DNA of 64,000 nucleotides, taken from NCBI RefSeq assembly GCF_900198625.1, contig NZ_FZPK01000003.1, forward strand, positions 1 to 64,000. Direction: 5' to 3'. Of the stretch, positions 1 through 12,215 are shown piece by piece; position 1 is the first letter of the stretch; every line of letters starts with the position of its first letter. This stretch comes from Helicobacter rappini (lineage in GTDB: Bacteria; Campylobacterota; Campylobacteria; Campylobacterales; Helicobacteraceae). Under the pieces are notes generated by a model that was not told the origin of the DNA, searched no databases, and worked only from the letters and a program-made list of their open reading frames with translations. A program made the position numbers and the translations under genes.

Positions 1-466
1 CCCAATTCTTTACGATGAAATGCCCCTGCAACTTGTCCTTTATATTCGCCCTTAGCTCCGCTTCATTTATGAGTTTTGCAATAGCAGTCTCGCCGCTGTG
101 ATAATGTTCTGCATAGTTTGTGCCAAATTCTTTTATGGGCTTAATGCCTATCTTTGCTTCAATCTCCGCACGCATAACCTCAAAAGACTTGCTAAAATCT
201 CTGCCGTTTATAATCAAATTTTTATCCGTGTAGTTATGCTCCTTTTGTATATTTTGTTTCGCTTCATCTATTATTTCTCGTGTAGTCTTTGGTGTTTGCT
301 TATCTTCTATGTTTGCAGGTGGATTTAAATAAACTTTATATCTTTCTGCTTGTTTTTTTGTAAGCCTCTTGTGCTTTTGTTTAATTGTGTGTTTTATATA
401 ATTATAATCATCTGTATGGAAGATACCTTTTTTGTTAATTTTTTTGTCTTCTTCAAACTTATCTAA
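1..466 (-). pseudogene. Remnant of a phage/plasmid-type barnase-EndoU-like nuclease protein
   Basis: Read leftward, an open frame runs from just after a TAG stop at 467-469 towards the window edge, but it has no ATG, GTG or TTG near its upstream end, so the 5' end is missing. It encodes a charged segment (GIFHTDDYNY, then KEFGTNYAEHYHSGETAIAKL). Near 62-66 the coding likeness jumps to another frame, giving GEYKGQVAGAFHRKELG. That motif resembles the N-terminal part of the phage-associated barnase/EndoU/colicin-like nuclease domains (PBECR type) of polyvalent mobile-element proteins. A start-less and frameshifted gene is best read as a decayed mobile-element gene. It may continue beyond position 1. 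The family call is from memory of motifs, so moderate. Confidence 0.5.
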
Positions 467-489
467 CTACTTTACTATAAAACTTCTGC

Positions 490-495
490 TAGAAT
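490..495 (+). promoter_or_regulatory. Putative -10 box of aas
   Basis: TAGAAT preceded by TGC (extended -10 form) lies about 48 bases upstream of the aas start. No good -35 is seen, which is usual for this group of bacteria. It sits inside the end of the decayed nuclease gene. Confidence 0.35.
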
Positions 496-542
496 CCCAA
501 ATCTTATACAATAAGAGTTTCAGCATAAATATAAGGATATAT

Positions 543-3500
543 ATGAATAAGATTTATAAAATCAAAGGTTTTACTCCATTTATCATTGTAGCATTTATCA
601 ATGCCTTTATTGATTTAGGGCATAAGGTGCTAATGCTAAGCATTATCTATAAGTCATTTAGTGAGGGGGAGCATTTATTTTATAACTCCATTGCAAATGC
701 ACTTGTGATTCTGCCTTTTGTTCTGCTTTTCTCCCCTGCTGGTTTTCTTAGTGATAGATTTTCAAAAAATAAGATTCTAAAGATTGGGGCTTTTGTTAAT
801 ATAATTCTTTTGTGTATTCTTATGTTTTTTTACTCCATAGGCTTTTTTTGGGGTGCATTTTATATGACGCTTCTTATGGGTATGCAAGCTGCCATTTACT
901 CCCCTGCAAAGTATGGATATATAAAAGAGCTTGTAGGTAAAGAGAATCTTACATGGGGAAATGGCATTATACAAGCAACGGCTATTGTGGCAATGCTTGG
1001 TGGTATGATATTTTTTTCAGCCCTTTTTGAGAGATTCTATACAGATGGACTTACAGATCCCTCACTCATTATAAAAGATATGGTGTTTTTAGCGATACTG
1101 CTTTGCTTCTTTGCATGTTTGGAATTTCTATTAAGCTTTAGACTACCGACAATAAGACAAGATTCTAATATTTCATTTAATAAAGACAAATATCTAAAAG
1201 GTGAGCTTTTAAAAGAGAATCTAGCTGTTATGAAAAAGCATAGAATGATTTATCTCTCTGTGCTTTTTATAGCAGTATTTTGGACTATCTCACAACTGCT
1301 TGTTAATATCTTTCCTGTATATGCGAAAAATGTATTAAGAATCATGGATACAGATATTGTCAATATGCTTATTGCTTGCACTGGGCTTGGCATTATTGTA
1401 GGCTCAATCATTGCTGGTCGCTATTCCAAAAACTATATTGAGACAGGTCTCATACCGCTTGGTGCGTGTATCATGTCTATTGCCCTTTTATTATTTGGTA
1501 TTTTTAACTCTCTATTTAGCATTTCACTTCTTTTCTTTCTTTTTGGCTTAGGCGGGGCATTATATGTTGTGCCGTTAAATGCGTTAATGCAGTTTTATAG
1601 CAATGATAAGGAATTGGGGACAATCCTTGCTGGAAATAACTTCGTGCAGAATATCGGCATGCTTTTAGCCCTATTTATCGCTACTTTATTTGGCATACAG
1701 AATCTACCTGTTGAGTGGCTTTTCTATGTGAGTGCTTTGCTTGGAATAGTTGCTACTTTATATATGATAAAGCTATTGCCTTTCTCACTTGTTAGAATCT
1801 TAGTTAGCATGGCAATATTGCAGAGATACAGACTCGTTGTAGAGGGCTTTAATAATATCCCGCAAAAAGGCGGTGTATTGCTGCTTGGGAATCATATCTC
1901 ATTTATCGACTGGGCTATCGTGCAGATGGCTGTGCCTAAGAAAGTGTATTTTGTAATGGAGAGAAGTATCTATTCTCGTTGGTATATTAAGTTTTTCCTT
2001 GATTTCTTTGGTGTGATACCTGTATCTAGCTTAGGAAGTCGTGGGGCAATAGAGCAGATTCAAAAGAGATTAAGTAATGGGGATATTGTGTGTTTATTCC
2101 CTGAAGGTGTGATTAGTCGGCATGGACATTTAAACGAATTTAAAAGCGGATTTGAGAAAATCGCACAAGGTGTTGATGAGAGTCTTGCTGTTGTTCTGCC
2201 TTTTTACATTCGCGGTATGTGGGGCAGTATCTTTAGCCGTAGCAACGAGCAGTTTAGAGAGCGTAAAAAAAGCTTTACAAAAAGAAGTGTAAGCATTGCC
2301 TTTGGTATGCCCCTGCCACTTCATACACAAAAAGAAAAGATTAAGGCAAAAGTATTTGAGATGAGTTTTAAAGCATGGGAACATCAGTGTCAAAACTCGC
2401 CAACTATCCCTGCTGCATTTATAGAATCTTGCAAACGCGGTGGAGGCGATATTGCTATCATTGATACACAAACAGGCAGTATGTCTTATCGTAAATTGCT
2501 TACACTTTGTGTTATGCTTAGTCAAGATATGAAAGAGTTAAGCTATAAGCCACTACCAAAAAGGACAAATAGCTGTTCTCTTCCAAATGATTGTATAGGC
2601 ATTATGCTGCCTGCTTCTTTAGCAAGTGTGCTGTGTAATTTCTCAAGTATGATGGCTGGAAAAATCGTTGTAAATCTTAACTTTACTGCAGGATTAAACG
2701 CTATTAAAAGTGCGATAGTGTCTTCTAATATCTCACATATCTATACTTCAAAAAAGTTTTTAGAAAAGCTAAAAGACAAAGGCATAGAGATTGATTTTAG
2801 CGGTGTTACCCTGCATTTTATGGAAGATATTGTCGCACAGATTCGTAAGCAAAAAGTAGCCTTTATACTCAATATTTCTTTTATCACACTTGCACCTACT
2901 TGGCTTTTAAAGCTTTTATTTGCAAAGGAAAGCAAGATAGAATCTGTATGTGCCATTCTCTTTAGTAGCGGGAGTGAGGGCGTGCCAAAGGGTGTTATGC
3001 TTAGTCATTTAAACATTATGAGTAATATCGCACAAATCGCTGATGTTATCCATGCAAGAAATGATGAGACTATGCTTTCTTCCCTGCCACCATTCCATGC
3101 TTTTGGACTAACTGTTACAACGCTTATGCCACTTATTGAAAATATGCTTGTCATCTCACATGCTGATCCAACAGACGCATTAGGTATCGCAAGGGCAATA
3201 GCACAAAATAATGTAACAATCATGTGTGCGACTTCTACCCTACTTGGAATCTATGCGAGAAATCCAAAGATAGATAGAGTAATGTTTGATAGCATTCGTT
3301 TAACTGTGGCTGGAGCTGAAAAGCTAAAAAAAGAAGTGCGTGAGGCTTACACGATGAAGTTTAATAAGCCAATATATGAAGGCTATGGTGCGACTGAAAC
3401 TACACCTGTTGCAAGTGTGAATCTACCTGATGAATTTGATGTTACATTCTGGCAGATTCACAGAGCAAATAAAGAGGGTAGTGTAGGTATGCCACTTCCT

Positions 3501-4058
3501 GGGACTGCTATTAGAATCGTAGATTATGACACGCTAGAAGAGCTGCCATTAGGAGAGCATGGACTAATCCTTATAGGTGGACATCAAATCATGGTGGGCT
3601 ATCTCAATGATGAAGAGAAAACAAATGAAGTCATTATTGATTTACATGGAATCCGCTGGTATAAAAGCGGGGATAAAGGCTATCTAGATTCTGATGGTTT
3701 CTTGCATATTACAGATAGATATTCTCGCTTTGCAAAAATTGGCGGTGAGATGATTAGCTTATCAAGCGTTGAAGAAGAGATTGCAAAAGTCTTTAAACAT
3801 AAAGAGATTTCAAGCGAAGTAAAGTTTTGTGCAGTAGCACTCGAAGATAGCAAAAAAGGTGAAAAAGTAGTATTACTTATAGAATCACCACAAGAGCATT
3901 GTGCCATAGCAATTGAGAGTATTAAAAAATCTGATATTATCCCGCTTAAAAAACCAAGCGAATATTTTATCGTAGATAAGATTCCAATACTTGGCAGTGG
4001 CAAAGTAGATCTAAAAAGCACAAAGGAACTTGCTAGGGAGATTGAGGGAAAGAAATGA
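543..4058 (+). CDS. aas: Aas: LplT-like transporter + acyltransferase + acyl-ACP synthetase
   Basis: Trifunctional lysophospholipid-recycling protein of about 1171 residues. The first third is an MFS-type permease with many hydrophobic helices (lysophospholipid flippase, LplT-like). It is followed by a PlsC-type acyltransferase with NHISFID (HX4D) and FPEGVISRHG. The C-terminal half is an AMP-binding acyl-ACP synthetase with SSGSEGVPKG, YEGYGATET and a late YKSGDKGYL motif. Together these import lysophospholipid and re-acylate it at the inner membrane. The frame is open upstream to 432, but the ATG at 543 follows AAGGATATAT and starts a normal MFS N-terminus (MNKIYKIKGF), so I chose it. E. 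coli splits these activities over lplT and aas; the fused form is common in Helicobacter. Confidence 0.93.
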   Translation: MNKIYKIKGFTPFIIVAFINAFIDLGHKVLMLSIIYKSFSEGEHLFYNSIANALVILPFVLLFSPAGFLSDRFSKNKILKIGAFVNIILLCILMFFYSIGFFWGAFYMTLLMGMQAAIYSPAKYGYIKELVGKENLTWGNGIIQATAIVAMLGGMIFFSALFERFYTDGLTDPSLIIKDMVFLAILLCFFACLEFLLSFRLPTIRQDSNISFNKDKYLKGELLKENLAVMKKHRMIYLSVLFIAVFWTISQLLVNIFPVYAKNVLRIMDTDIVNMLIACTGLGIIVGSIIAGRYSKNYIETGLIPLGACIMSIALLLFGIFNSLFSISLLFFLFGLGGALYVVPLNALMQFYSNDKELGTILAGNNFVQNIGMLLALFIATLFGIQNLPVEWLFYVSALLGIVATLYMIKLLPFSLVRILVSMAILQRYRLVVEGFNNIPQKGGVLLLGNHISFIDWAIVQMAVPKKVYFVMERSIYSRWYIKFFLDFFGVIPVSSLGSRGAIEQIQKRLSNGDIVCLFPEGVISRHGHLNEFKSGFEKIAQGVDESLAVVLPFYIRGMWGSIFSRSNEQFRERKKSFTKRSVSIAFGMPLPLHTQKEKIKAKVFEMSFKAWEHQCQNSPTIPAAFIESCKRGGGDIAIIDTQTGSMSYRKLLTLCVMLSQDMKELSYKPLPKRTNSCSLPNDCIGIMLPASLASVLCNFSSMMAGKIVVNLNFTAGLNAIKSAIVSSNISHIYTSKKFLEKLKDKGIEIDFSGVTLHFMEDIVAQIRKQKVAFILNISFITLAPTWLLKLLFAKESKIESVCAILFSSGSEGVPKGVMLSHLNIMSNIAQIADVIHARNDETMLSSLPPFHAFGLTVTTLMPLIENMLVISHADPTDALGIARAIAQNNVTIMCATSTLLGIYARNPKIDRVMFDSIRLTVAGAEKLKKEVREAYTMKFNKPIYEGYGATETTPVASVNLPDEFDVTFWQIHRANKEGSVGMPLPGTAIRIVDYDTLEELPLGEHGLILIGGHQIMVGYLNDEEKTNEVIIDLHGIRWYKSGDKGYLDSDGFLHITDRYSRFAKIGGEMISLSSVEEEIAKVFKHKEISSEVKFCAVALEDSKKGEKVVLLIESPQEHCAIAIESIKKSDIIPLKKPSEYFIVDKIPILGSGKVDLKSTKELAREIEGKK

Positions 4059-4418
4059 GTTTTGAAAACTTGTCATTACACCCCTTGTGATAGTAAGTCG
4101 TGGCAATCTGTAACCTTGTCATATTACTTTTTTTGTCATGTTGAGCGAAGCGAAACATCTAACATAGAATCTAAACGAATCTCTTACTATGTTACCCTTT
4201 AACATTGTCATACTAAGCGAAAACAAAACATCTTTAATCGTCATGTTACCCCTTTTTTTTGTCATGTTGAGCGAAGCAAAACATCCCCTACAAACTCTAA
4301 AATCAATATAAAAAAGCAAAAATCCATAAAACCGCCACATTTACAAAAAAAAAACAAAAATTCAACTTTTTTATGCTAGAATTTGCACTTCATTTACTTT
4401 AGATTTTAAGGAGATAGT
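4059..4418 (+). repeat. Intergenic region with three copies of a GTCATGTTGAGCGAAGC repeat
   Basis: Between aas and the autotransporter there are three same-orientation copies of a dispersed repeat (GTCATGTTGAGCGAAGCGAA, then ACATCT): 4135-4160 intact, 4207-4232 degenerate and 4261-4286 nearly intact. They are separated by short T-rich pieces and copies of GTTACCC. Translated elsewhere, this family gives the CHVERSETS-type peptide. No gene is seen here. Confidence 0.75.
4377..4382 (+). promoter_or_regulatory. Putative extended -10 box of the autotransporter gene
   Basis: TGCTAGAAT lies 36 bases upstream of the start codon, below a long A-rich tract (4341-4360) that could act as an UP-like element. 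AAGGAG at 4408-4413 is the ribosome binding site. Confidence 0.45.
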
Positions 4419-7394
4419 ATGTCAATACTACAACATGACATAATGGCACAGACACAAGGCAATACAAAAGCAAAGGCAAGCACACTAGCTAAAGTGAGCA
4501 TAGTAGCAGCCCTTACACTATGGGGGGGGGGGGTAACTAACCCTCTTTTTGCTGTTGAACTTTCTGAACAAGTGAATGGGAAAGATTTAAATAATGAATT
4601 TAGCGGAAAATATAATGTAGAAATAGTAGATATAAAAGGTGGTAATGGGGAAATCAGCGGTAATTCAACGCTTGGCGCAAAGACAGAAACATTAAATATA
4701 AAAAATGATAGCAAAGGTATATCAGATGGTAAAGTTACTATCCAAGATGACCACACAACAAATAGCGTAACTATCAATAATTACGCACAAGATGGCGCAA
4801 AAGCAGCAGGTGAAATAGTCCAAGGTGGCAAAGAGGGCTTAACACTCACAATCAATAACGGCACAAGTGAAGCACTAGGAAAATGGAATGGCAAAGTAAC
4901 AGGTAACACTGCCAATAATGCCAAACTTGTTATCAACAACAAACATGCAGATTCTGAATGGATTGGCGAAATCGCAGGTGGTAAAGCAGCAACAGAAGTC
5001 AATAACTACGGCACAATGAAGACAGGTAAAATCGGTGGCGGTGATGGTGGCTTAACTATCAATAATAAAGAAAATGCAAAGATAGAATCAGCCGTAGAAT
5101 CTAGCGGGGCTTTAAACATTGTAAATAACGGAACAATGAGCGGTGAAATCAAAGGGACAGGACGAGGCGCAACAAGCATTATCAACAATGCAAGTGGCAC
5201 AATCAGTGGTAAGATAACCATGACAGGTTTTGCTTCTACACTCACAAACTCTGGGAAAATCACTTCTGCAGACGGAGTGCTATTAAGCGGCGGTAAAGAC
5301 ACAGCAAATGCTTCAACACTCGTAAATAATCATGGCGGTGAAATCACAAAAATCACTTTCAGTGACGATCATGGTGTGATAGAAAATCAAGGTATAATAG
5401 GCGATAAAAATACTGCAACCAATGTAGCCATAGGACAAACAGCAGGTAAAGCAGGACATACGATAAGAAACCTTACAGGCGGACAAATCGTCTCTAAAAT
5501 CGAGATGACAAAAGCAGCCGCAGATGGTAAAATCAATAAAATAGAAAATGAGGGCTTAATCTCTGGTGCTATTGAGTTTGGTGGAGGACATGATCAAGAC
5601 GCAAAAGGTGGCGGTATCACAAATAGCGGGACAATCAGCGGCACAACGCTACTACAAGGCAAAAACATAAACCTTACAAACTCTGGTAGTATCACTGGTG
5701 AGATTACACTAAAAGGTGGCACAGCAAATGCAAATGAGCATTTAACAATCACAAATAGCGGTAGCATAGATAAAATCACGCTTAATCAAGCAAATAGCGT
5801 AGCACATATAAGCAATAGCGGTAGCATAGATAAAATCACGCTTAATCAAGCAAATAGCGTAGCACATATAAGCAATAGCGGTAGCATTGGTTCGCTAAAC
5901 TTTGCAGCAGCTGGCACAGCAGTGCTTGGCAAAAACTTTGCTGTAACGCTTGAAGATAAAGCAAGCTATGATACAAATGGTGCGATAAAGATTGAAGGAA
6001 CAAACACGAATTCTACAATCAAGCTTGAGGGTGTAAGCAATGCAAGAGCAGCAGGGGATAAAGCCTTTATCGTAAATATAGGACAAGGCTTTCAAGTAGG
6101 TGAAGCCTATGATTTGAAAAACTTTATTAAAGCAAATGCTATTCAAAACGCACAAGGCACAAGTATCAAAGATACTCTAGCCCAAAGCCTTGAAGGTAGA
6201 ATAGATACTACACAAAATATCTATGATATTAACTTCAGTGGTGGTGCTATGACTATCAGCGTTGAAGCAAACAAATCAATCGGTGCATTAGGAGCTATCC
6301 AATCTATTGCTAATATGAACTCTCAAATGACACGCGCACAAAGCATTATTGATGGTGTATTTGATGCAGTAGCTACAGGTGAGATAGGAAATCTTCCTTA
6401 TCCAAGAGAGGGTGCTATATCTACACAATACACAGGTGCAAGTAAAAAATCTAAGCTAGAAGAACTAGCAGAAGCAGTAGAATCTGAAAAAGATCCTAAA
6501 GCAAAAGAAGAAAAACTAGCATTATTACTTGCTGAAAAAGAGAGAGCAAATAAATCATGGATAGGCTTTGCTACTCCATACTTCTCTACATCAAGCATTG
6601 CTGCTACAGGCTTTGCTGCTACAAATGGAAGTGCTATGGGCTTTGTAGGTGGTGCTGCTAAAGCTCTTGATAATGGTGTATTATTTGGAGCACACATTGG
6701 TGTAGAAAGTCAAAATGCAGGTAAAGTTGGTGCTGAAATGCAATCACTAGGCAGCAGCTTTATGGCAGGTGTGCATACTAAAATGCCTTTAGGACAAGTA
6801 AATAAAGCAAGTCTAAGTCTAGTGCCATTTGTAAAACTTCAAGCTAATGCTATGTTAGCTGCAAATAGCTATCGCTTAACACCTTTAATGGATACTACAA
6901 GAGAAGCTACTGGACTTGTAAGCGGCTTTAGTGCAAGTGCATTGTTTGGTTTAGATATGCCTACAAACTTTGGTTATATCACACCAGAAATAGGTCTAAT
7001 GCAACAAGCAGTGATTATGCCAGAACTTACATTTAATAGCTTTAATACAGCAGCTAATAATCAAACAATAAAAGGCACAACAGCAACACCTATGTATCTA
7101 TTAGCACAAATTAGATATACAAAAGCTATTAAACTAGAGAAAATGTCATTATTCCCAACTATTAAAGCAGGTATCCGCTATGCAATGGCAGGTAATAGCT
7201 TTGTAAGCTCTATAAATGTGCAAAATGGACTTTTCTATGCTACAAATAACATTGATAGCTTTGTAGGTGTGCTAGAAGCAGGACTAGGAGCTAAACTAGG
7301 ACAAAATGCAAGTATTAACCTATCTTATGGTGGTGAGTTTGGTGCGCAAGTAAAAACTCATAACATTAATGTAAGAGTTGGTTGGCAGTTTTAA
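4419..7394 (+). CDS. Phase-variable autotransporter (type Va) outer-membrane protein
   Basis: A 991-residue protein with an extended signal peptide (about residues 1-46, ending NPLFA/VEL). A passenger follows, made of degenerate Asn/Gly/Ser-rich beta-helix repeats of the INNxGTISG/SGSI type (about 50-560), then a linker with MNSQMTRAQSIIDGVFDA. The C-terminal beta-barrel (about 700-991) ends in the outer-membrane signature VGWQF with a final Phe. The passenger would be exported through the barrel to the cell surface. A run of 12 Gs (4522-4533) lies in the signal-peptide coding region. In this sequence it keeps the frame (LWGGGVTN), so the gene reads ON; a change of one or two bases would stop translation early. 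A 60-bp perfect tandem duplication lies in the passenger. The passenger function is not recognisable. Confidence 0.92.
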   Translation: MSILQHDIMAQTQGNTKAKASTLAKVSIVAALTLWGGGVTNPLFAVELSEQVNGKDLNNEFSGKYNVEIVDIKGGNGEISGNSTLGAKTETLNIKNDSKGISDGKVTIQDDHTTNSVTINNYAQDGAKAAGEIVQGGKEGLTLTINNGTSEALGKWNGKVTGNTANNAKLVINNKHADSEWIGEIAGGKAATEVNNYGTMKTGKIGGGDGGLTINNKENAKIESAVESSGALNIVNNGTMSGEIKGTGRGATSIINNASGTISGKITMTGFASTLTNSGKITSADGVLLSGGKDTANASTLVNNHGGEITKITFSDDHGVIENQGIIGDKNTATNVAIGQTAGKAGHTIRNLTGGQIVSKIEMTKAAADGKINKIENEGLISGAIEFGGGHDQDAKGGGITNSGTISGTTLLQGKNINLTNSGSITGEITLKGGTANANEHLTITNSGSIDKITLNQANSVAHISNSGSIDKITLNQANSVAHISNSGSIGSLNFAAAGTAVLGKNFAVTLEDKASYDTNGAIKIEGTNTNSTIKLEGVSNARAAGDKAFIVNIGQGFQVGEAYDLKNFIKANAIQNAQGTSIKDTLAQSLEGRIDTTQNIYDINFSGGAMTISVEANKSIGALGAIQSIANMNSQMTRAQSIIDGVFDAVATGEIGNLPYPREGAISTQYTGASKKSKLEELAEAVESEKDPKAKEEKLALLLAEKERANKSWIGFATPYFSTSSIAATGFAATNGSAMGFVGGAAKALDNGVLFGAHIGVESQNAGKVGAEMQSLGSSFMAGVHTKMPLGQVNKASLSLVPFVKLQANAMLAANSYRLTPLMDTTREATGLVSGFSASALFGLDMPTNFGYITPEIGLMQQAVIMPELTFNSFNTAANNQTIKGTTATPMYLLAQIRYTKAIKLEKMSLFPTIKAGIRYAMAGNSFVSSINVQNGLFYATNNIDSFVGVLEAGLGAKLGQNASINLSYGGEFGAQVKTHNINVRVGWQF
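4522..4533 (+). repeat. Homopolymeric G12 tract, phase-variation site
   Basis: Twelve consecutive Gs inside the signal-peptide codons of the autotransporter, followed at once by TAAC. With 12 bases the frame passes through as GTA ACT. With 11 the next codon after the tract is a TAA stop. Confidence 0.85.
5761..5880 (+). repeat. 60-bp perfect tandem duplication in the autotransporter passenger
   Basis: Bases 5761-5820 and 5821-5880 are identical and encode SIDKITLNQANSVAHISNSG twice. A third, partial copy starts (SIGS). The in-frame unit equals one rung-like passenger repeat and the perfect identity implies recent duplication. Confidence 0.95.
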
Positions 7395-7433
7395 TCTCTT
7401 ATAGTTTAATATAAGGGTTTGATTGGCAATGTT

Positions 7434-7462
7434 AATCTCTTATAGTATTGATATAAGAGATT
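7434..7462 (+). terminator. Terminator-like hairpin after the autotransporter
   Basis: AATCTCTTATA (7434-7444), a 7-base loop and TATAAGAGATT (7452-7462) form an 11-bp perfect stem followed by ATTTTATG. A degenerate copy of the same arm sits just upstream (7393-7415). Confidence 0.6.
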
Positions 7463-8736
7463 ATTTTATGTCATGTGCTAGACTTGCAAAGAAGCTCATG
7501 GCAATCTCTCTCACTTTATGTGGGCTAGGGGCTTTATAGGGTGTAATTTTAGAATCTATATCTTAACTGATTTTAGATAGGCATAATAGATTCTAAAACC
7601 TTAACCTTATGTGTTCTTTGATACTTTTACAGGTTTTAAATCTTTTGTCATTTTGACTTTATTTGTTATTTTGGCTTTCTTTGCCATTTTAACTTTATTT
7701 GTTATTTTAACTTGCCTTGTCATTTTGAGCGTAGCGAAAAATCTAGCATAGACTAAGCTAAGTAATCTTTGTTTTAAGATTCTAATCTAAGGTTTATAAG
7801 ATTCTAAGGTTTAGATATTTAGATATTTCATGCTTACGCATTCGCACGAGCGAAGCTCTTGCCCACACTTGCAAATATGACAAAGCAGATTGGATTGCTT
7901 TAGCATGTTTGCAATGATGAAAAGAAGTTATATTGCATTACTGCAATGATGATTTATTGTCATGTTTTGCAAAGAAGTTCATTACAGAAAAGCTCATGGC
8001 AATCTATATTTTCATTATGTTAAGCTTTGTTATTATTGCATAACAATAAAGCTTAACATAATTACAAGTCTTTTTTAAAAGACTGAAAGAGAGGTTTAAG
8101 GATATTTTATATTTGGGTGGGTGCAGGGCTTAAGGGTGCAAATAGAATCTCATGCAGTGGATTCTAAAAGGTGTTTTGACATAGTCTTAACATGACAAAG
8201 TTTAAGAGATAATCTCATAGCTTTTGGCACTATGAGTTGTAGTTACTATGCTGTGTTTTGCATAGCTAATAGATACTATTTTTTTAACTTGTTTTTTCAT
8301 TTTTAACCTTACCATGTTGAGATACATGTAAAAAAACTCACTCATGATTTTAAAGATTTAGAATCAAAACCTAAAACTTGAAAATTAAACTTTGGAATGT
8401 AGGCCATTTGGCTTACTATTAAGCTTATTTTAGCTTTTCTATAGCTTGTCATGTTAAGGTAGGCAAAACACTTTTTTACCTTTTTTATGACATTATAAGA
8501 TTTCTTTGTATTATACAGCATTGTATAATTTCATATATGTATATTATTTTTTGGTTTATTGCTTATTGTTTTTATTGAGATGAGTGCAGGATTACAGATA
8601 TTTTTTTGAAATTGAAATAAGCTTTATTAAGAATCTATATAATAGGATTGCATTAGGACACGACACAACAGAAAGCCTACCACTTTAAGTAAGTTTGAGT
8701 CAGTTTTTATTATGATTTAAGATATATTTTTACGAA
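7463..8736. other. Long non-coding region with decayed repeats
   Basis: About 1.27 kb with no supportable gene on either strand. It holds one copy of the GTCATNTTGAGCG repeat (7719-7744) and a piece shared with the prepilin peptidase gene (7859-7884, TTGCCCACACTTGCAAAT). A GGGTGGGTGCAGGG repeat lies at 8115-8142, GCTCATGGCAATCT occurs twice (near 7494 and 7991), and a large hairpin sits at 8016-8061. The composition looks like repeat debris between convergent genes rather than a gene remnant. Confidence 0.6.
8016..8061. repeat. Large inverted repeat in the non-coding region
   Basis: TTATGTTAAGCTTT (8016-8029) is matched by AAAGCTTAACATAA (8048-8061), with further GTTAT/ATAAC pairing inside the loop. 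No T-run follows. It may be a terminator for gyrB-side transcription or a repeat-element end. Confidence 0.5.
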
Positions 8737-11085
<2,349 letters not shown>

Positions 11086-11096
11086 TTATAGAATTT

Positions 11097-12215
11097 TTAT
11101 ATGATTTGTGGCATGATAACTTCTTCAAAATCCTTTGTTATTACAAAGATTGGTTTATAAGGATCATCAATAATGATTTCAAACTCATCTTGTTTAATAT
11201 TACTGATACATTCTAATAAATGTCTATTCACAAGTCCTATTGTCATTGGCTCTGCTTTGTGATTTTCTATATCATTGATTGTAATTGAGGCGCTTGCACC
11301 ATTTATACCCTCTAGAGTTTCAAAAATGATTTTATTAGATTCAAATGTAACTTTAGCTCTTTGGCATATAGCATTCATTTGATTAAGAGTTTTTAGAATC
11401 TTTTCTTTATTGATTTTTAATGTTGGTAGTTGCGGTTTATTTGCAATAATACTTTTAAAATCTGGGAAGTTTGCATTGATAAGTTTTGCGTAAAATTCTA
11501 TATTCTCACTTACAAAGCATAATGTTTCTATTTTATTACTATCTTGTATTGGTTTAATATATAGCTCACAATCTGTTGAAAATAGTTTTAGAATCTCTTG
11601 CAGTGTTTTTTTAGGGATAATACTTATAAAATCTTTATCGCATTCTGTTTGTTTTTGTATATAGCCTAGTCGTTTAGAATCTGTTGCTGCGATATTTATT
11701 TCTTTATCTTTAACTTCAAAAAGGATACCTTGCATAGCGATATTAAATGTTTCTTTATCATTACAGCAGTGCATAATCTTTTTTAGAGATTGTAATAAGA
11801 AGTTGTTATTTATATCTATTGATTGAAAGCCTTGTTGTTCGTTTTTGTAGTTTTGACTAAAAGGGAGTTCATTTATTTCAAAGATTGGGATTTTAAATAC
11901 CGAAGCATTATTTTGTTTTATATAAAGATTCTCATTGTCTTGCTCTATGATAACTTCAGAATCATTTAGTCCTTTTATGAAGTTACCTATTGCTTCACCA
12001 TTTACTGCACATTTTATTTCACCTTGTAATGAGTTTGTTTTGAGTATTGTGCGTATGTATATCTCATGATCTGTTGCTTTAAGGATAAGATTATTATCAA
12101 TTGTTTCTAAGGATATATTTGCGGTGATATCGATCACATTTTTCTTATTGACTGCTGATTGCATATTTGTTATGGCTTGGTCGAGTATGCTTTTATCAAT
12201 GCTTATCATATTCAT
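11097..12215 (-). CDS. dnaN: DNA polymerase III beta subunit (sliding clamp)
   Basis: The 372-residue sliding clamp encircles DNA and tethers the replicative polymerase. The sequence shows the three-fold clamp pattern, with a middle region containing AATDSKRLGY and a C-terminal end EEVIMPQII in place of the usual VIMPMRL. It is somewhat diverged and Asn/Ile/Lys-rich, as Helicobacter clamps are. The ATG at 12215 follows AAAAGGGAAA. It sits between dnaA and gyrB, all transcribed leftward, with a 208-bp gap to dnaA that carries DnaA-box-like sites. Confidence 0.95.
   Translation of the reverse strand: MNMISIDKSILDQAITNMQSAVNKKNVIDITANISLETIDNNLILKATDHEIYIRTILKTNSLQGEIKCAVNGEAIGNFIKGLNDSEVIIEQDNENLYIKQNNASVFKIPIFEINELPFSQNYKNEQQGFQSIDINNNFLLQSLKKIMHCCNDKETFNIAMQGILFEVKDKEINIAATDSKRLGYIQKQTECDKDFISIIPKKTLQEILKLFSTDCELYIKPIQDSNKIETLCFVSENIEFYAKLINANFPDFKSIIANKPQLPTLKINKEKILKTLNQMNAICQRAKVTFESNKIIFETLEGINGASASITINDIENHKAEPMTIGLVNRHLLECISNIKQDEFEIIIDDPYKPIFVITKDFEEVIMPQII

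Noticed and set aside
98-328. Rightward 76-codon open frame at the window start
   Set aside because: It is antisense to the better-supported nuclease remnant, has no ribosome binding site and no family likeness.
432-542. 37-codon extension of aas
   Set aside because: No Shine-Dalgarno at 432, low-complexity residues, and the promoter-like -10 lies inside it; the ATG at 543 has a good site.
5761-5880. Tandem 60-bp units as a possible CRISPR array
   Set aside because: Only two units, no spacers, in frame within the autotransporter; no cas genes in the window.
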